Positions 8,025 to 17,689 of a stretch of 21,010 bases of DNA are shown one piece after another. Where the stretch lies: the NCBI GenBank assembly GCA_016987375.1, contig PJRA01000048.1:2164029-2185038 (forward strand). The letters run 5' to 3'. The stretch comes from Brachionus koreanus. Taxonomy: Eukaryota > Rotifera > Eurotatoria > Ploima > Brachionidae. Made by a program: the position numbers and the translations under genes. The notes under the pieces were generated by a model. The model made no database searches. It had not been told where the DNA came from and saw only the letters and a list, made by a program, of their open reading frames with translations. Within the stretch, counting starts at the first letter, position 1. Every line of letters begins with the position of its first letter.

Positions 8025-8475
8025 GACACTCTTCTCTTACTTCGTTTTATTGGTCTTTGTTAGTAAAATGCCGTCCTCTAAGAAAATGAGCCATTGAATG
8101 AAAAACATAATAATCAAAAGGAGAAAAATATAAGCTGTATGCTGGATTAAAAAAAAACTCGATTCCTTCCAACTCTAATATACTTGCCATTTTTTTCTAC
8201 ATGTTTAAGATCTAGCTCTATGTTGAACAATTAAATATATTTCAATTGACCTTTTTTATCAAAGCGTCCTCTTTTCACATCTATCTGAATTGTTTGAGAA
8301 AGCTTCAATCATTAATTTCGGTAATCAATATAGAAAATAGAGGAACAATTCGTTGGTTGCTCTTGACAGCTGCACGCAGAGAATCTGATCAAGAATGACT
8401 GGTCTACATGACCCTTTCTTCCTTTGAAAGCTCGTTTCATCAAGATAAATTTAAATCTTCCATCAGACATATGAA
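8025..8475 (-). pseudogene. Dead mariner transposase, copy 1 (internally deleted)
   Basis: Read on the minus strand, it starts ATGTCTGATGGAAGATTTAA (8471 downward), nearly matching the start of the copy at 17031. The C-terminal part reads FFNPAYSLYFSPFDYYVFHS and then MAHFLRGRHFTNKDQ, the characteristic PxYSPxLxPxDYxLF...HFLRGR block of mariner transposases, with the last catalytic Asp kept in SPFDY. Compared with the other copy, much of the middle is missing or scrambled, including the VPHDL linker, and several frameshifts and stops are present. Cut-and-paste activity is not possible from this copy. Terminal inverted repeats were not located. Confidence 0.65.
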
Positions 8476-8600
8476 AATTTCAAAATTTTCATTTAGAGTT
8501 AAGAGGCCTATAGTTTTTCATTTTAAAAAATTTTCAAGTAAACAAAAAGTTAGACTTATGATTTTGTAGAGAATTTAATTCTGTTTATTTTAGAATATAA

Positions 8601-9047
8601 AATGACAGTCAGTGGTCCGGTAAAAATTATTTGTGGCCAAACCGTATTCGCGGTCTTTTGGCCGGTCTCCCTAACGGTCTCAATTTCATACCGCAAATTT
8701 ATAATTATTTAATTAAATATTCAGTATTAAAAATTTGAAAAAAATTAAGAATCATAGACAAATTAAATATATTTCAAATATTTTTTGAAAATGTTTTTTA
8801 ATTGAAAATCTTGTTTGAAAAAAGATTACCTTAATTTAAGCTCAGGCTGAGCTTAAAGGCATTTTGTTTTAAAAAATGATACTTTTTAAATTTTTTTTTT
8901 AAATTTCAATCAAAAATATTTCATTTTAAGAAATATAGCTCATATACTAGTTGGCCGTATTTTTTTGCGACCAAAATTTGAGACCGTTTTTCAAATATTT
9001 TTTGAAAAACGTTCGCGATTTCGACCGGTTCGCTAAGACTGCATCCA
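8601..9047 (-). mobile_element. Full-length copy (B) of the GC-rich non-autonomous element
   Basis: The element runs from about ATGACAGTCAGTGGTCCGGT at the left to ACCGGTTCGCTAAGACTGCAT at the right; these ends are imperfect inverted repeats of each other. Both arms also contain inverted AACGGTCTCAA motifs (near 8674 and 8972). The right arm in reverse complement matches the half-copy at 3411-3651, sharing for example ACGGTCTCAAATTTTGGTCG. A perfect 11-bp palindrome sits at 8835-8857. There is no coding capacity. Exact boundaries and target duplication are uncertain. Confidence 0.65.
8835..8857. repeat. Perfect palindrome inside element copy B
   Basis: TTTAAGCTCAG (8835-8845) and CTGAGCTTAAA (8847-8857) pair perfectly around one G. 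The half-copy at 3411 loses similarity exactly at this place, so the palindrome probably marks the breakpoint. Confidence 0.75.
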
Positions 9048-9106
9048 ACACTATTTAAAACACAAGCTTAAGAAGTCAGTAGTGATGCTTACAAAAAAGT
9101 TTGATG

Positions 9107-9296
9107 GTTTTATGAAATTTAATACAATAGAACAGAACAAAATGTTAAAAATTCCTATAACTTTTCTTTTAAAAATCAAAACTAACTAATATAAATGCAA
9201 CATGCTGCAATATTCAAAGTTGCACTATTATGTAAAATCTGGTAAAGTTGTACAAACTTAGCTTTATTTTAATTTGGACAAATTTGGCTATAGTCC
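9107..9296 (+). repeat. Dispersed repeat, copy 1
   Basis: The sequence from GGTTTTATGAAATTTAATAC to GGACAAATTTGGCT matches 20834-21010 in the same orientation with substitutions and small indels. Shared words include ACAATAGA-CAGAACAAAA, AATATTCAAAGTTGCAC (ACATTCAAAGTTGCAC in copy 2), TGGTAAA and GACAAATTTGGCT. Some differences give conservative amino-acid changes in one frame (GFMKFNTIEQNK versus GFVKFSTIDQNK), but that frame is broken here. It is probably part of a transposable element. Confidence 0.65.
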
Positions 9297-9570
9297 AGTT
9301 TTCAGAGACGTTGTAAATCATTAGCAGACTTTGACTTTTGGTGCATCTAAGTATGTTACAGTTCGTTGCACTTACAGAACTTATTAAAAGCCTTCAGAAA
9401 AAAAATTATAAGCTTTTTTATCATTAATTTTAGTTCTTTTTTTTATTTTGTACCAAATTTCACTAAACAAAGTATGATTTTATTTTTTTGAGAGTTGAGT
9501 CTCTGTAATTTAGTAAATGTAAATAAAAAGACACAATAAAAAAGTTTATCGTAAAATTAGAACTTTAATT

Positions 9571-9662
9571 TAACACTCAAAAGACCGGATGAGATAAAGG
9601 TGATTTTTTCTTTATTAGATATATGATAATAAAGAAAATTGTCACCGATCCTTTGAGTGTTA
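9571..9662. mobile_element. 92-bp foldback (long imperfect hairpin)
   Basis: The outer arms TAACACTCAAAAGACCGG (9571-9588) and CCGATCCTTTGAGTGTTA (9645-9662) pair with few mismatches. Inner arms GGTGATTTTTTCTTTATTA (9599-9617) and TAATAAAGAAAATTGTCACC (9627-9646) pair around GATATATGA. A 10-base bulge sits on the left arm. It is either a minimal MITE or a foldback element; no target duplication is obvious and it encodes no protein. Confidence 0.65.
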
Positions 9663-10761
9663 AACAAAAAATTGGAAAAATTCATTACGTGGATGGTTAA
9701 AAGCATTCAAAAGATGAAAACTAAATTATACTCGATTTGGTAGCGCAAAATCACCCGGTTACGCTCTTTGCATTAAATGGCTATCCGAAATTTGGTCAAA
9801 CTTTAACTCAGCTGAAATCACGAGTACCTTCAGTAAATGTGTAATTACTATTAAATATAATCAAAAGACTGGTCTCAATTTGACACCTTTTTTATGCTCT
9901 ACATCTTCGAGGCCGTTCATCAGATTTTCAAAAATCGAGTTTTATTTTAAAATATTTATATACTTAAAAATCAAAAGTATAATTTTTGAATAAAATTGTC
10001 AAGACTTAAAAAAAAGTAAAATATAGTCTTGAGTTGTTGGTATTTCTTATTAGATAGTGAATTTCCGATCTTTTTTTTTTAGAAAATTCTTTTTTGTTTA
10101 TTGTTGTTTTTTGCTCTAATCCTTGTTGCTCAAGTTTTAGAATTGCAAAAGAGCTAGAATTAAATTAAAATATATTTTTAATTATTTTATTTAATTTTTT
10201 AGTTTTTTTGTAAACCTAATTATTAAACTCGCACCATAACTCAAATTTGCTTAATAATTTTCAGTTTTTAATGCGGGATCAAGCCCGCATTTTCGGTTTT
10301 TGACCCAGCATTAATTACAATTTTTTTGAATTTTAATGCCGCGTCAAATCATAGATTCTAAATTTTTTGAAAGAATTCATCCCCAATTCAAATTGAATAA
10401 ATCATTCTCTTTTTACTTGCTTCAAAATTAAATCAAATCCTATATTCAAATTTATTTAATAATTAAGGTATTATTTGAAAATACTACTTTTTGAATAAAT
10501 TTTTCTAATTTTGCATCTATTCAAGTTTAAATTATTGTTAAAAAACTAATTCGATTTCATCACTATCATTAATCAATCTTGTTAAATTTTTCAAATTTTA
10601 GCATGATTTAAATTAAAACAAATTTTTATTTAAATTAAATTAAAGAATAAAATTTTAGAAAAACTATTGCTTAAAGGGTTTGCACAACAAATCATTGTTT
10701 TCTCTTAATTAATCTCATTATCAAATGATTGATTATATTAAGAGTTAAATGTATATATAAT
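9663..10761. other. Intergenic stretch with scattered remnants
   Basis: At about 9731-9842 one plus frame reads LDLVAQNHPVTLFALNGYPK and continues FGQTLTQLKSRV before a stop. It looks protein-like but no domain was recognised. A small hairpin AATGCGGG/CCCGCATT lies at 10270-10291. The last part (10600-10761) should be the 3' UTR of the carbonic anhydrase; a minus-strand AATAAA is at 10630-10625. Confidence 0.35.
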
Positions 10762-12145
10762 CTATTCAAATGTTTTAAGTACTACTCTATCGCCCATACT
10801 GCATATTGGACGATCATTGTAACGTATGGAAGTTTTTTCATTGCATAATTTTTCTTTTGAAACATGATATAGATGATGACATTTATCTAACTGTTCTGGA
10901 GACATCTCAATCGGTTCTTTGAAAACAATCCATTGAACGCTTTCTGTGCAAGGAGGGGTTGTTAAAGAACCTGGATATGTCCAATAATGTGCCCTATTTT
11001 CGGGAATAAGTTTGTTCATATCAAAGTTTTGAATAGGAACGTGATGATTTTTCAAATGAATATCGTGAATGAATTTTGTTAATTTTTCAAATTCTTCATT
11101 TGGTTTTCCAAGCTAAAATTTTTTTTCTTAATGGCTTATGATAGTCTTTTTAATTTAAAAGAAATTACCTTTACAAAAACTGCAATTACTAGAAGTCCAT
11201 CGTTTTTATTCGATGCTGATGCTTGCTTTGGTGATTTGAATTTTTCATGATTCCAATTTACAAAATGTATCTTTAAGAAAAATTATTTGCCTTAAATTTT
11301 CTAAAATAAGACTAAAAAATCACTTCAGCTGCATAAGGATATCCATCCACCAAGTGTTCTGAGCCGCGTTCAATTGAATCTCCCCAATGCATATGAAATT
11401 GAAGAAAATTATAACAATTTGAAACTGGACCACCGCAAACTTCTGAAATATTTGAATATTTAAGAAAGGTTATTTTTTTTTAAATATAATATTAAAAAAG
11501 TTTAAAAATTCTTATCTAACTTCAAAAAAAAATTTATTCTTAAAATTAAAATTTTAATTTTTAGATTACTAATTAGTCTGAGTAGCTACTAAATTTTTTA
11601 ATTTTACTATTTTCATATGAATTTAAATGAATAAAGCATAAAAATATTTGTTGATTGAATTGAATTTTTAATACTTTAAAAATACATGATTTTTTCTTTA
11701 ATTAATGAGATAGATCAAACTTACTCGATGCATTTTCTTGGAAACCGTCTACTTGAAAAGTATGGCCAGTATTTTTTATTTGAAAGCAGCTCTGATCATC
11801 ATATTGAATAGTGAATGGATTTTTTAGCAAACTTGGTTCAAGCACAGCTTGATTGGTTTCAATATTGATTGGTGATTGATGCTGACCTTTTGCATCAGAG
11901 AAATGTTTTCCCCAAGTTTGCGGACCTAAGATAAGAATTCATTATTTGAAATAAGATTTTATTAGAGCTAAAGAGCTTAGGATAATTTTTAATTTTTTCT
12001 TACCGCATTGGCCTTCATAGCTCCATTCGTGCTGCTTACGGTGTATAATTGAATGCACCAAATTATTCAAGTGCTTTCCAATCTGCAAAATTTAAGTTTA
12101 AAATGAAATTAAAATTATTTTTAAATCAAATTTGATCACCTCCAT
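10762..12145 (-). CDS. Alpha-carbonic anhydrase, multi-exon
   Basis: Exons (minus strand): 12145-12140, 12082-12004, 11925-11725, 11442-11324, 11270-11169, 11112-10762. All introns are GT-AG (57, 78, 282, 53 and 56 nt) and the frame closes to 285 residues. The enzyme hydrates CO2 to bicarbonate. Visible are GQHQSPINI, proton-shuttle His83 (NTGH), zinc ligands His112 and His114 (QFHMHWG) and His137 (AAEIHFVNWN), gate residues Glu124 (GSEH) and Thr220 (SLTTPP). The active site looks complete. Cys28 and Cys224 match the conserved disulfide of secreted and membrane CAs, yet this model has no signal peptide, so the 5' end is doubtful. The two-codon first exon may be wrong; an alternative exon at 12431-12408 splices in frame to 12082. 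No C-terminal membrane anchor: the chain ends DRVVLKTFE. Confidence 0.85.
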
Positions 12146-12407
12146 TTTTTGCTTTTATTTTTCCACTTAAAAAAAAAAATAAAATAAAAAAAAATGAGCA
12201 AAATCGAATAAATAATCTGAAAAAAATTGAAATTAATATTTCATGATATCATCTACTCTGGTTGGAATAGCAATAATTTGTTTTTTTAATTAATTTTTTT
12301 TTTAAAAATTGTATATAGCTCTGTAGTGAATTAACCGACTTCCTCTCTTTCAATAATTTAGTCGAAAATAAGCAATCATTAAATAATGAAGATGTCAATT
12401 AACTCAC

Positions 12408-12431
12408 TTGGAACGCTCTTCGCCTCAAATC
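12408..12431 (-). other. Candidate alternative 5' exon of the carbonic anhydrase
   Basis: On the minus strand, TTTATTCAG|GATTTGAGGC...TTCCAA|GTGAGT shows a good acceptor and a strong donor around 24 nt. Spliced to 12082 in phase 0 it adds DLRRRAFQ before IGKHLNN. Farther up, an ATG at 12691-12689 begins MLCFVFLQFFIVFE, a possible signal peptide, before GTCAAA. This donor is weak, so the full alternative model is speculative. Confidence 0.3.
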
Positions 12432-12739
12432 CTGAATAAATTATCTTGATATTATTTCATAAAATAGACTAAGCTTCAAATTTAAAACTTGTTACAGTTT
12501 GGTATATTCATAATATTATTATTTGAAGCAATTTGATTATTTTAAAAGAAAAAAGCCTAAACACTAATTCAAATTGCAAAAAACTTAAATTATTTTTCAA
12601 TTAAATACAAATTTATAAAAAAAATTGAATTAAAAAAATTTTATTTGACTTCAAAAACAATAAAAAATTGAAGAAACACAAAACATAACATAAAAGACGC
12701 GCTTTTTTAACTTAATCTAATTTCATTTTTTACATATTT

Positions 12740-13128
12740 GTGGAAATACCTAAAGATCTAAACAAGTTTATTTTAATTTTGCTCATAGAGCACAAAAATT
12801 GGAGGCTACTTGATAAAAACCTTTTGCATCCTGATAGAGTTCTAAATTTTGATGAAAAAATATATTTTTCTTTAAATTTTAAAATTTTTCTTTGCTTATT
12901 AAGCTTTGAAAAAAAAAACGAAATTTTTGTTTCTTGGGAAACATGTTAAGTATATTCATAAAGTCTATATCATTGTTACATTTTATTAGACGCTAATGAT
13001 TTCAGCACTTTGATGGCAATCAACCAAATTCGTTAAAGAAAATTTCATGCGATTCTAAAAATTTTTTCTCATCAGATAATGATCTTGAATATGATTCTTA
13101 TTTTCCAAATTTTGAATATCTTATCTAA
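12740..13128 (+). other. Two coding-like plus-strand fragments
   Basis: The frame at 12740-12949 starts with GTG, has no ATG, and reads EIPKDLNKFILILLIEHKNW followed by RLLDKNLLHPDRVLNFDEK, with a composition better than translated A/T noise. A second frame at 13006-13128 follows an acceptor-like TTTCAG and reads HFDGNQPNSLKKISCDSKNF, then an acidic end stopping at 13126. They could be exon remnants of one dead gene or chance frames. No domain was recognised. Confidence 0.25.
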
Positions 13129-15070
13129 TCATATTTATTTGATTGAGGCTTTTGGCCTGAATAAACATATTGACTATCATGATGATTAAGCAATTAAATT
13201 GTTTAAATTTAATTCAAAATCGAATATAAAATAAAAATGCTAATTATATATTAAAATTTGTTTGTCAAAAATAAAGTCATTTAATAAAAAACACATTTAT
13301 CTTTATAAAACTATCACATTTATATCCTAGCAAAAATAAACTTTTAAAGGCTAAGATTGTTACAGTTTGAGTATTAAGCTATCTAAACCGGCTAGAAGAT
13401 AAAATATTTTAATTAGATATGCATTTAAATATCAGAAGAATTAAGGAATTTTTCTGAATTAATCGATCATAATTTACTCTAAAATTGTTTTCGTTTTAGT
13501 TATTTGTTAAAAATACGAATATTATGCAAAAATTCGAAAGAACTCAATTTTGAAACCTTAAAAGATAAGAAATGATTTAATCATTGAATTGAAGCTAATT
13601 TATACTTCTGTTTTATTTTATTATTGAAGTTAAAAAAATAAATCATTACACATAGAAAATATAATTTTGATTCTCAGAAAATTTTGAAAAATCTGTTCTT
13701 TAAAAAAATCATTATGAAAAAAGAGAAGCTGTTGTTTTTTTATATTGATTTTTTAAACCAATATTGTTTATTTTCAAGTCTTTTTAATTATTACAACGGT
13801 TTTATTAATTTATAAACAGCTTAAAAAATTTCAGTCGCTAGTTTAATTGTAATCCTGTTACAATAAATGCCTAAAATCAGTCAATTTATTTTAAATAATA
13901 TAATTTACAAAAATCGATAAAACAAGTAGATCATTATAGTTTTCGAAAGCAAACTTTTATATATAGAAAGAGTTTCTGGAATTAATTTATTTTAACAAAA
14001 ATTATTTTTCATTGAGTTAACATTTGGTTTTTCAAACAAATCAGATTTTAATCGTTTAGATTTATTGCTTTATTTGAAAGATATGAATAAACTAATATTA
14101 TTTGGATGAATTAAAAAAGTGCTTTTTGCCTTTTTTTAATTCAAAGATTTTCATTTTCGTTTTATTTATTAAACAAATGCTTATGTAGTAATTTTTTTTC
14201 ATTCAATAATATTGGGATAAAACACAATTTTAATAAATTTTACACCTGTTTACAGAATTAGAAAACTTAAATTTCTTTGCTACATTTCTTCAATTATTAA
14301 AGGTAATTAACTGAAGTATTAAAAAAAAGTAAAAATTTAATCCTCTAAGGTTAATCAATAATCTAGTCACCCTGTATTTAATAGTCTGATTAACAATTCA
14401 GTTATTTTTAATTCTTAAAATAATTGTCTAAAAAAATTATTTTAAAAGTATGTATTATTTTAAATAAAAATCTATTGAAAAAATTAAAAGTTAAAATTTA
14501 ATTTTTGAATCTAAGAAAAATTAATTTTTTTAAAATTTTTATAGATTAAAATGATATTTTTAAAAAATATAAATTTCAAATATAAATTCTGTTTTTTCAA
14601 TAACTTAATCTAAAGATTTATGACTATCATTAAATAAAATGTATCACCCGAAAAAAAAACCATAAATAAAAAAATATTGAAATCAAGATATAAATCGTAA
14701 AATAAGATCTTTTAAAAAATTAAAAAAAACGATAGAGTCCAATAATTTAAATAATTTATCATTTTAAACCTATTCGAAAAATTTAAAGTATGTAGTTTAA
14801 AAATTGTTTCTTTTATTCAAAAAGTAGTTTTAATTAAAAAAAAATAAAAATCAATAATATTATAAAAATTTTCAAAACCATCAAAACATTAAAACATTAT
14901 TATCAGTTTTCTTACATAAAATATTCAAATTGAATAAAATATTATTTAAATAATTAAGATAAAAACGCTTAATTTTTTTGTTCAATTAAGGAAGATATCA
15001 TATTCATTCAGATTCATTAAAAAAGGTTCCATGATTTTAAATAAATTTTAATGAATGAAACGCTAAAAAA
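13129..15070. other. Long AT-rich intergenic stretch
   Basis: Nearly 2 kb without coding frames, GC-rich patches or recognisable repeats on either strand. The right end must include the 3' UTR of the vWA gene. Nothing else could be supported. Confidence 0.5.
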
Positions 15071-15895
15071 TCATATGATATTACAGCATGTTTCTTCATC
15101 CATCTTGTCCAATTCAGGATCGATTGAACCCACTAAAGACTTAACAACATAATCACCAAATGAAAATGGGAAATTATTTCCCTTTATTTTCTTTATCTCT
15201 TTTCTCTCATTTCTAAAATCATCAACCACATCTAAATTTTTGATTGATCGGTCCCATCTATTTAAGTATCCAACTGATTCATCATCATCTGTACAGGCGA
15301 CAATTGTCGTAAAACATTTTTCGCTGCGCGATTGTAAAATTCTCTTAAAACTTGGTATATTTGACTTTCCAGTATCATCAGTTGGTTCGCCATCAGTGGC
15401 TATGATAATTAGCAATTTTTTCTCATTCAATACTTGATTCGAATTATTGGCCAAAACAGATTCTAAACAGCGGACCATGGGAGTGAAACCGTTGGGTTTA
15501 GCTTGAAAATACATTCCAATTTGATTGAAATCGATAACATTTGAAATTGGGGAAGGCTTTCGATTCAAAAAGTAAATATCAGATCCGTTTGGATCAAAAA
15601 TACTGGCGATTTCAATAGATATTTTAGCAAAATATTGAAGCTCATCCCATCTAGTCGCCCTGAATAAGTTATCAACAGTGTTCAATGGAGAATCTTGAAG
15701 AATTGTGTTCATTGAACCTGAGTCGTCAAATACAAACACAACTTTGAAACCTTGCAATACTTGTAGACGATTTGAGAATTCGTGAGATATTTCATGTTTC
15801 TGAATTATGGATCTGTAACGTTCTTCTTTTGTTTGAGCTTTAGTTTCGTAAACCTCGTAAGGCGGTGGTGTTGGCATATGAGAAAAATTGTTCAT
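15071..15895 (-). CDS. vWA-domain protein with PPPY motif and CaaX-like tail
   Basis: The gene is a single exon of 274 residues. A von Willebrand factor A domain starts about residue 50 (KVVFVFDDSGSMN). The metal-ion-dependent adhesion site is complete: DxSxS at 57-61, Thr138 in GFTPM, Asp168 in ATDGEPTD. Such intracellular-type vWA proteins bind partners through the metal site. There is no signal peptide or membrane segment, so it should be cytosolic. The N-terminus carries PTPPPYEVY, a PPxY motif that can bind WW domains. The C-terminus is EETCCNII: Cys271-Asn-Ile-Ile fits a CaaX prenylation box, and the neighbouring Cys270 could be palmitoylated, implying membrane attachment. The start is the first ATG, one base after a T-rich AG that looks like a splice acceptor. 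Partner and process are unknown. Confidence 0.85.
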   Translation of the reverse strand: MNNFSHMPTPPPYEVYETKAQTKEERYRSIIQKHEISHEFSNRLQVLQGFKVVFVFDDSGSMNTILQDSPLNTVDNLFRATRWDELQYFAKISIEIASIFDPNGSDIYFLNRKPSPISNVIDFNQIGMYFQAKPNGFTPMVRCLESVLANNSNQVLNEKKLLIIIATDGEPTDDTGKSNIPSFKRILQSRSEKCFTTIVACTDDDESVGYLNRWDRSIKNLDVVDDFRNERKEIKKIKGNNFPFSFGDYVVKSLVGSIDPELDKMDEETCCNII

Positions 15896-15912
15896 TCTAA
15901 AAAAAAATATCT
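15896..15912 (-). promoter_or_regulatory. Splice-acceptor-like site next to the vWA start codon
   Basis: The minus strand reads a run of nine T, then AG, one A, and the ATG at 15895. This would suit a 5'-UTR intron or a trans-splicing acceptor. The sequence alone cannot separate these from chance in T-rich DNA. Confidence 0.35.
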
Positions 15913-17020
15913 TTTTATTTTATTCTAGGATCTAAATTTGAATTTTTAAATTTATGTTAATTAGTATAATTGTGAAAAATTAAATCCTTTTCAGCAAATA
16001 TAATTTCTTGCAATTATATTTTATTTTACTTGATGTTGAAATATGCAAATTTCAAATGTTTATCATTATTATAATTGTTTGAGATTATAGATGATTCAAC
16101 TATTTATAACTAAGCTATTGGCGTAATAAAAAAGTTTCTAATTAAGTGCTGTGAAAGAGCTCATGATTTTTGGACAGAGTAAACTTCCTTGATCTGTGAT
16201 AGTTTAATGACGCAAAATAATTAGTAAACATTTAAGTGCGTGAGATATTTTAAGGTTTTATGAAAAATAAGTAATTTAAAGCTAAAAAAAAATGTAACAT
16301 AAAAACTTGTTGAGTTCAAGTAAAATTAGTGAATTTTACTTTTCAAAACTAAAATAATAAAATAAATTCTAATTTTTTTAGGTAATTTACTTATTCCATA
16401 AATTAAAAGATTCATTTTTTCCTTCAAACAAAAAAAATTCACAATTTTATTTTATTTACTTTTACTTGAAATATTAATTTTAATTAATTAAAGTATAAAT
16501 AAAATTTGATTATTTTATTTTAATTTAAAATTGATGCAATTACAGATATTTAGCATACACATTAATTTCGTAAATATCTAGTTAAACTACCAGTTAAGAA
16601 AAAAGAAATTTCTTAATGATAATTATGATTTTATTTAAAAACTTATAAATACATTGTGTAATTTTAAGACAATAAACTTTGTGCGATTTCATATGATTTG
16701 TCTTATTAAAGCTTAATAAAAATGTTTTTACATATTATAATTTGTGAAATTATTAAATTCTCTTTTAAAATTTCCAAATCCATTGAACTAATAAAAACCC
16801 AAAATATTACGATTAGTAAAAAAAAAAATTTCGATTTTGAAAACTTGATTATTTTTGATTTTTGCATCTTTGTAATTTTAAAACTTTGAATCATATTACA
16901 TGTTAAAATAAACAGAATTAACAGCTCTTCAAAAATCTTATATTTAACTTTTTATTTATTTAAAAAATTGGTACTGTTATGTCATTATTAGAAAAGAGGC
17001 CTGTAAGCAACAGCAGTAAC
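15913..17020. other. Intergenic AT-rich stretch
   Basis: This should hold the promoter of the minus-strand vWA gene. No coding frame is credible; the 62-codon minus frame at 16706-16894 is translated A/T filler rich in I, K, F and L. No repeats were noticed. Confidence 0.45.
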
Positions 17021-17689
17021 ATGTAAAATATGTCTGATGGAAGATGTAAATTTACTTAAAGTAAGAAGTGTACAAGACCAGCCATTCTCGATCAGATGCT
17101 CTGCGTGCAGGTGTCAAGAGCAGCCCCAAGCTTAGTACTAACCAATTTTCAAATAATCTTTACATATCATAATCGACAATAACTCGTCACCTTCATTTGA
17201 TTATCAAAGCTAGCCAAATTGTTCCTCATGATTTGAAAGATTTCGAAATTCAACAACAACAAATTGAAATTTATTGGAAACTTCTTAAAATTTCGGTCAT
17301 GATAAGAAAATGCCTTGATTTAAAGAGATGATGAGTTTCTGATGAAATTTCCTAGGAGTAATACACTTTGAGTTGGTTCTAGAGGGTCATGCTTTAAATT
17401 CAGAATTTTATTCTTAAAAATTTAGAACGAATGTATGCTTCACTTCAAGAAATTTATCCTTTTTTGGTTAATGGTGTCTTTTGAAGACGCTAGACCTTAT
17501 ACAGCTAGGAAAAAAATATCAAAAATAGAAGATCCGAAAGAGATCGAGCTTCTTTTTTATCCAGCATATAGTCCTAGTCTTTCTCCTTTTGATTATCTTC
17601 TTTTTAGCGCAATGACTCATTTTTTCATTAGAGGACGACCGGTTACCAACCAAGACCAAGTTAAAGACGAACTAATCACTGAAAGTTAA
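17021..17689 (+). pseudogene. Dead mariner transposase, copy 2 (nearly full length)
   Basis: The copy spans from ATGTCTGATGGAAGATG (17031) to the stop at 17687-17689 in several frames. It shows, in order, a DNA-binding region (DQMLCVQVSRAAPSLVLTN), the linker motif VPHDL followed by EIQQQQIEIYWKLLK (mariners have WVPHEL), GVIHFELVLEGHALNSEFYS, EDARPYTARKKISKIED, FYPAYSPSLSPFDYLLF and RGRPVTNQDQVKDEL. The spacing between the DARPY and SPFDY aspartates is 34-35 residues, as in DD34D mariners. Damage includes stops, frameshifts and replacement of the canonical HDNARPH by FEDARPY. The family normally has about 345 residues; the insert length here is similar once gaps are allowed. Inverted ends were not found. 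Confidence 0.75.

Noticed and set aside
9731..9770. Possible tRNA-like GC-richer patch (GGTAGCGCAAAATCACCCGG)
   Set aside because: No cloverleaf arms, anticodon stem or T-loop consensus could be built around it.
15240..15437. 65-codon plus-strand frame
   Set aside because: It is antisense to the vWA domain, where the MIDAS residues prove the minus strand.
16706..16894. 62-codon minus-strand frame with a hydrophobic stretch
   Set aside because: Rich only in I, K, F, L and S as expected for A/T-rich noise; no landmark residues and no gene-like codon usage.
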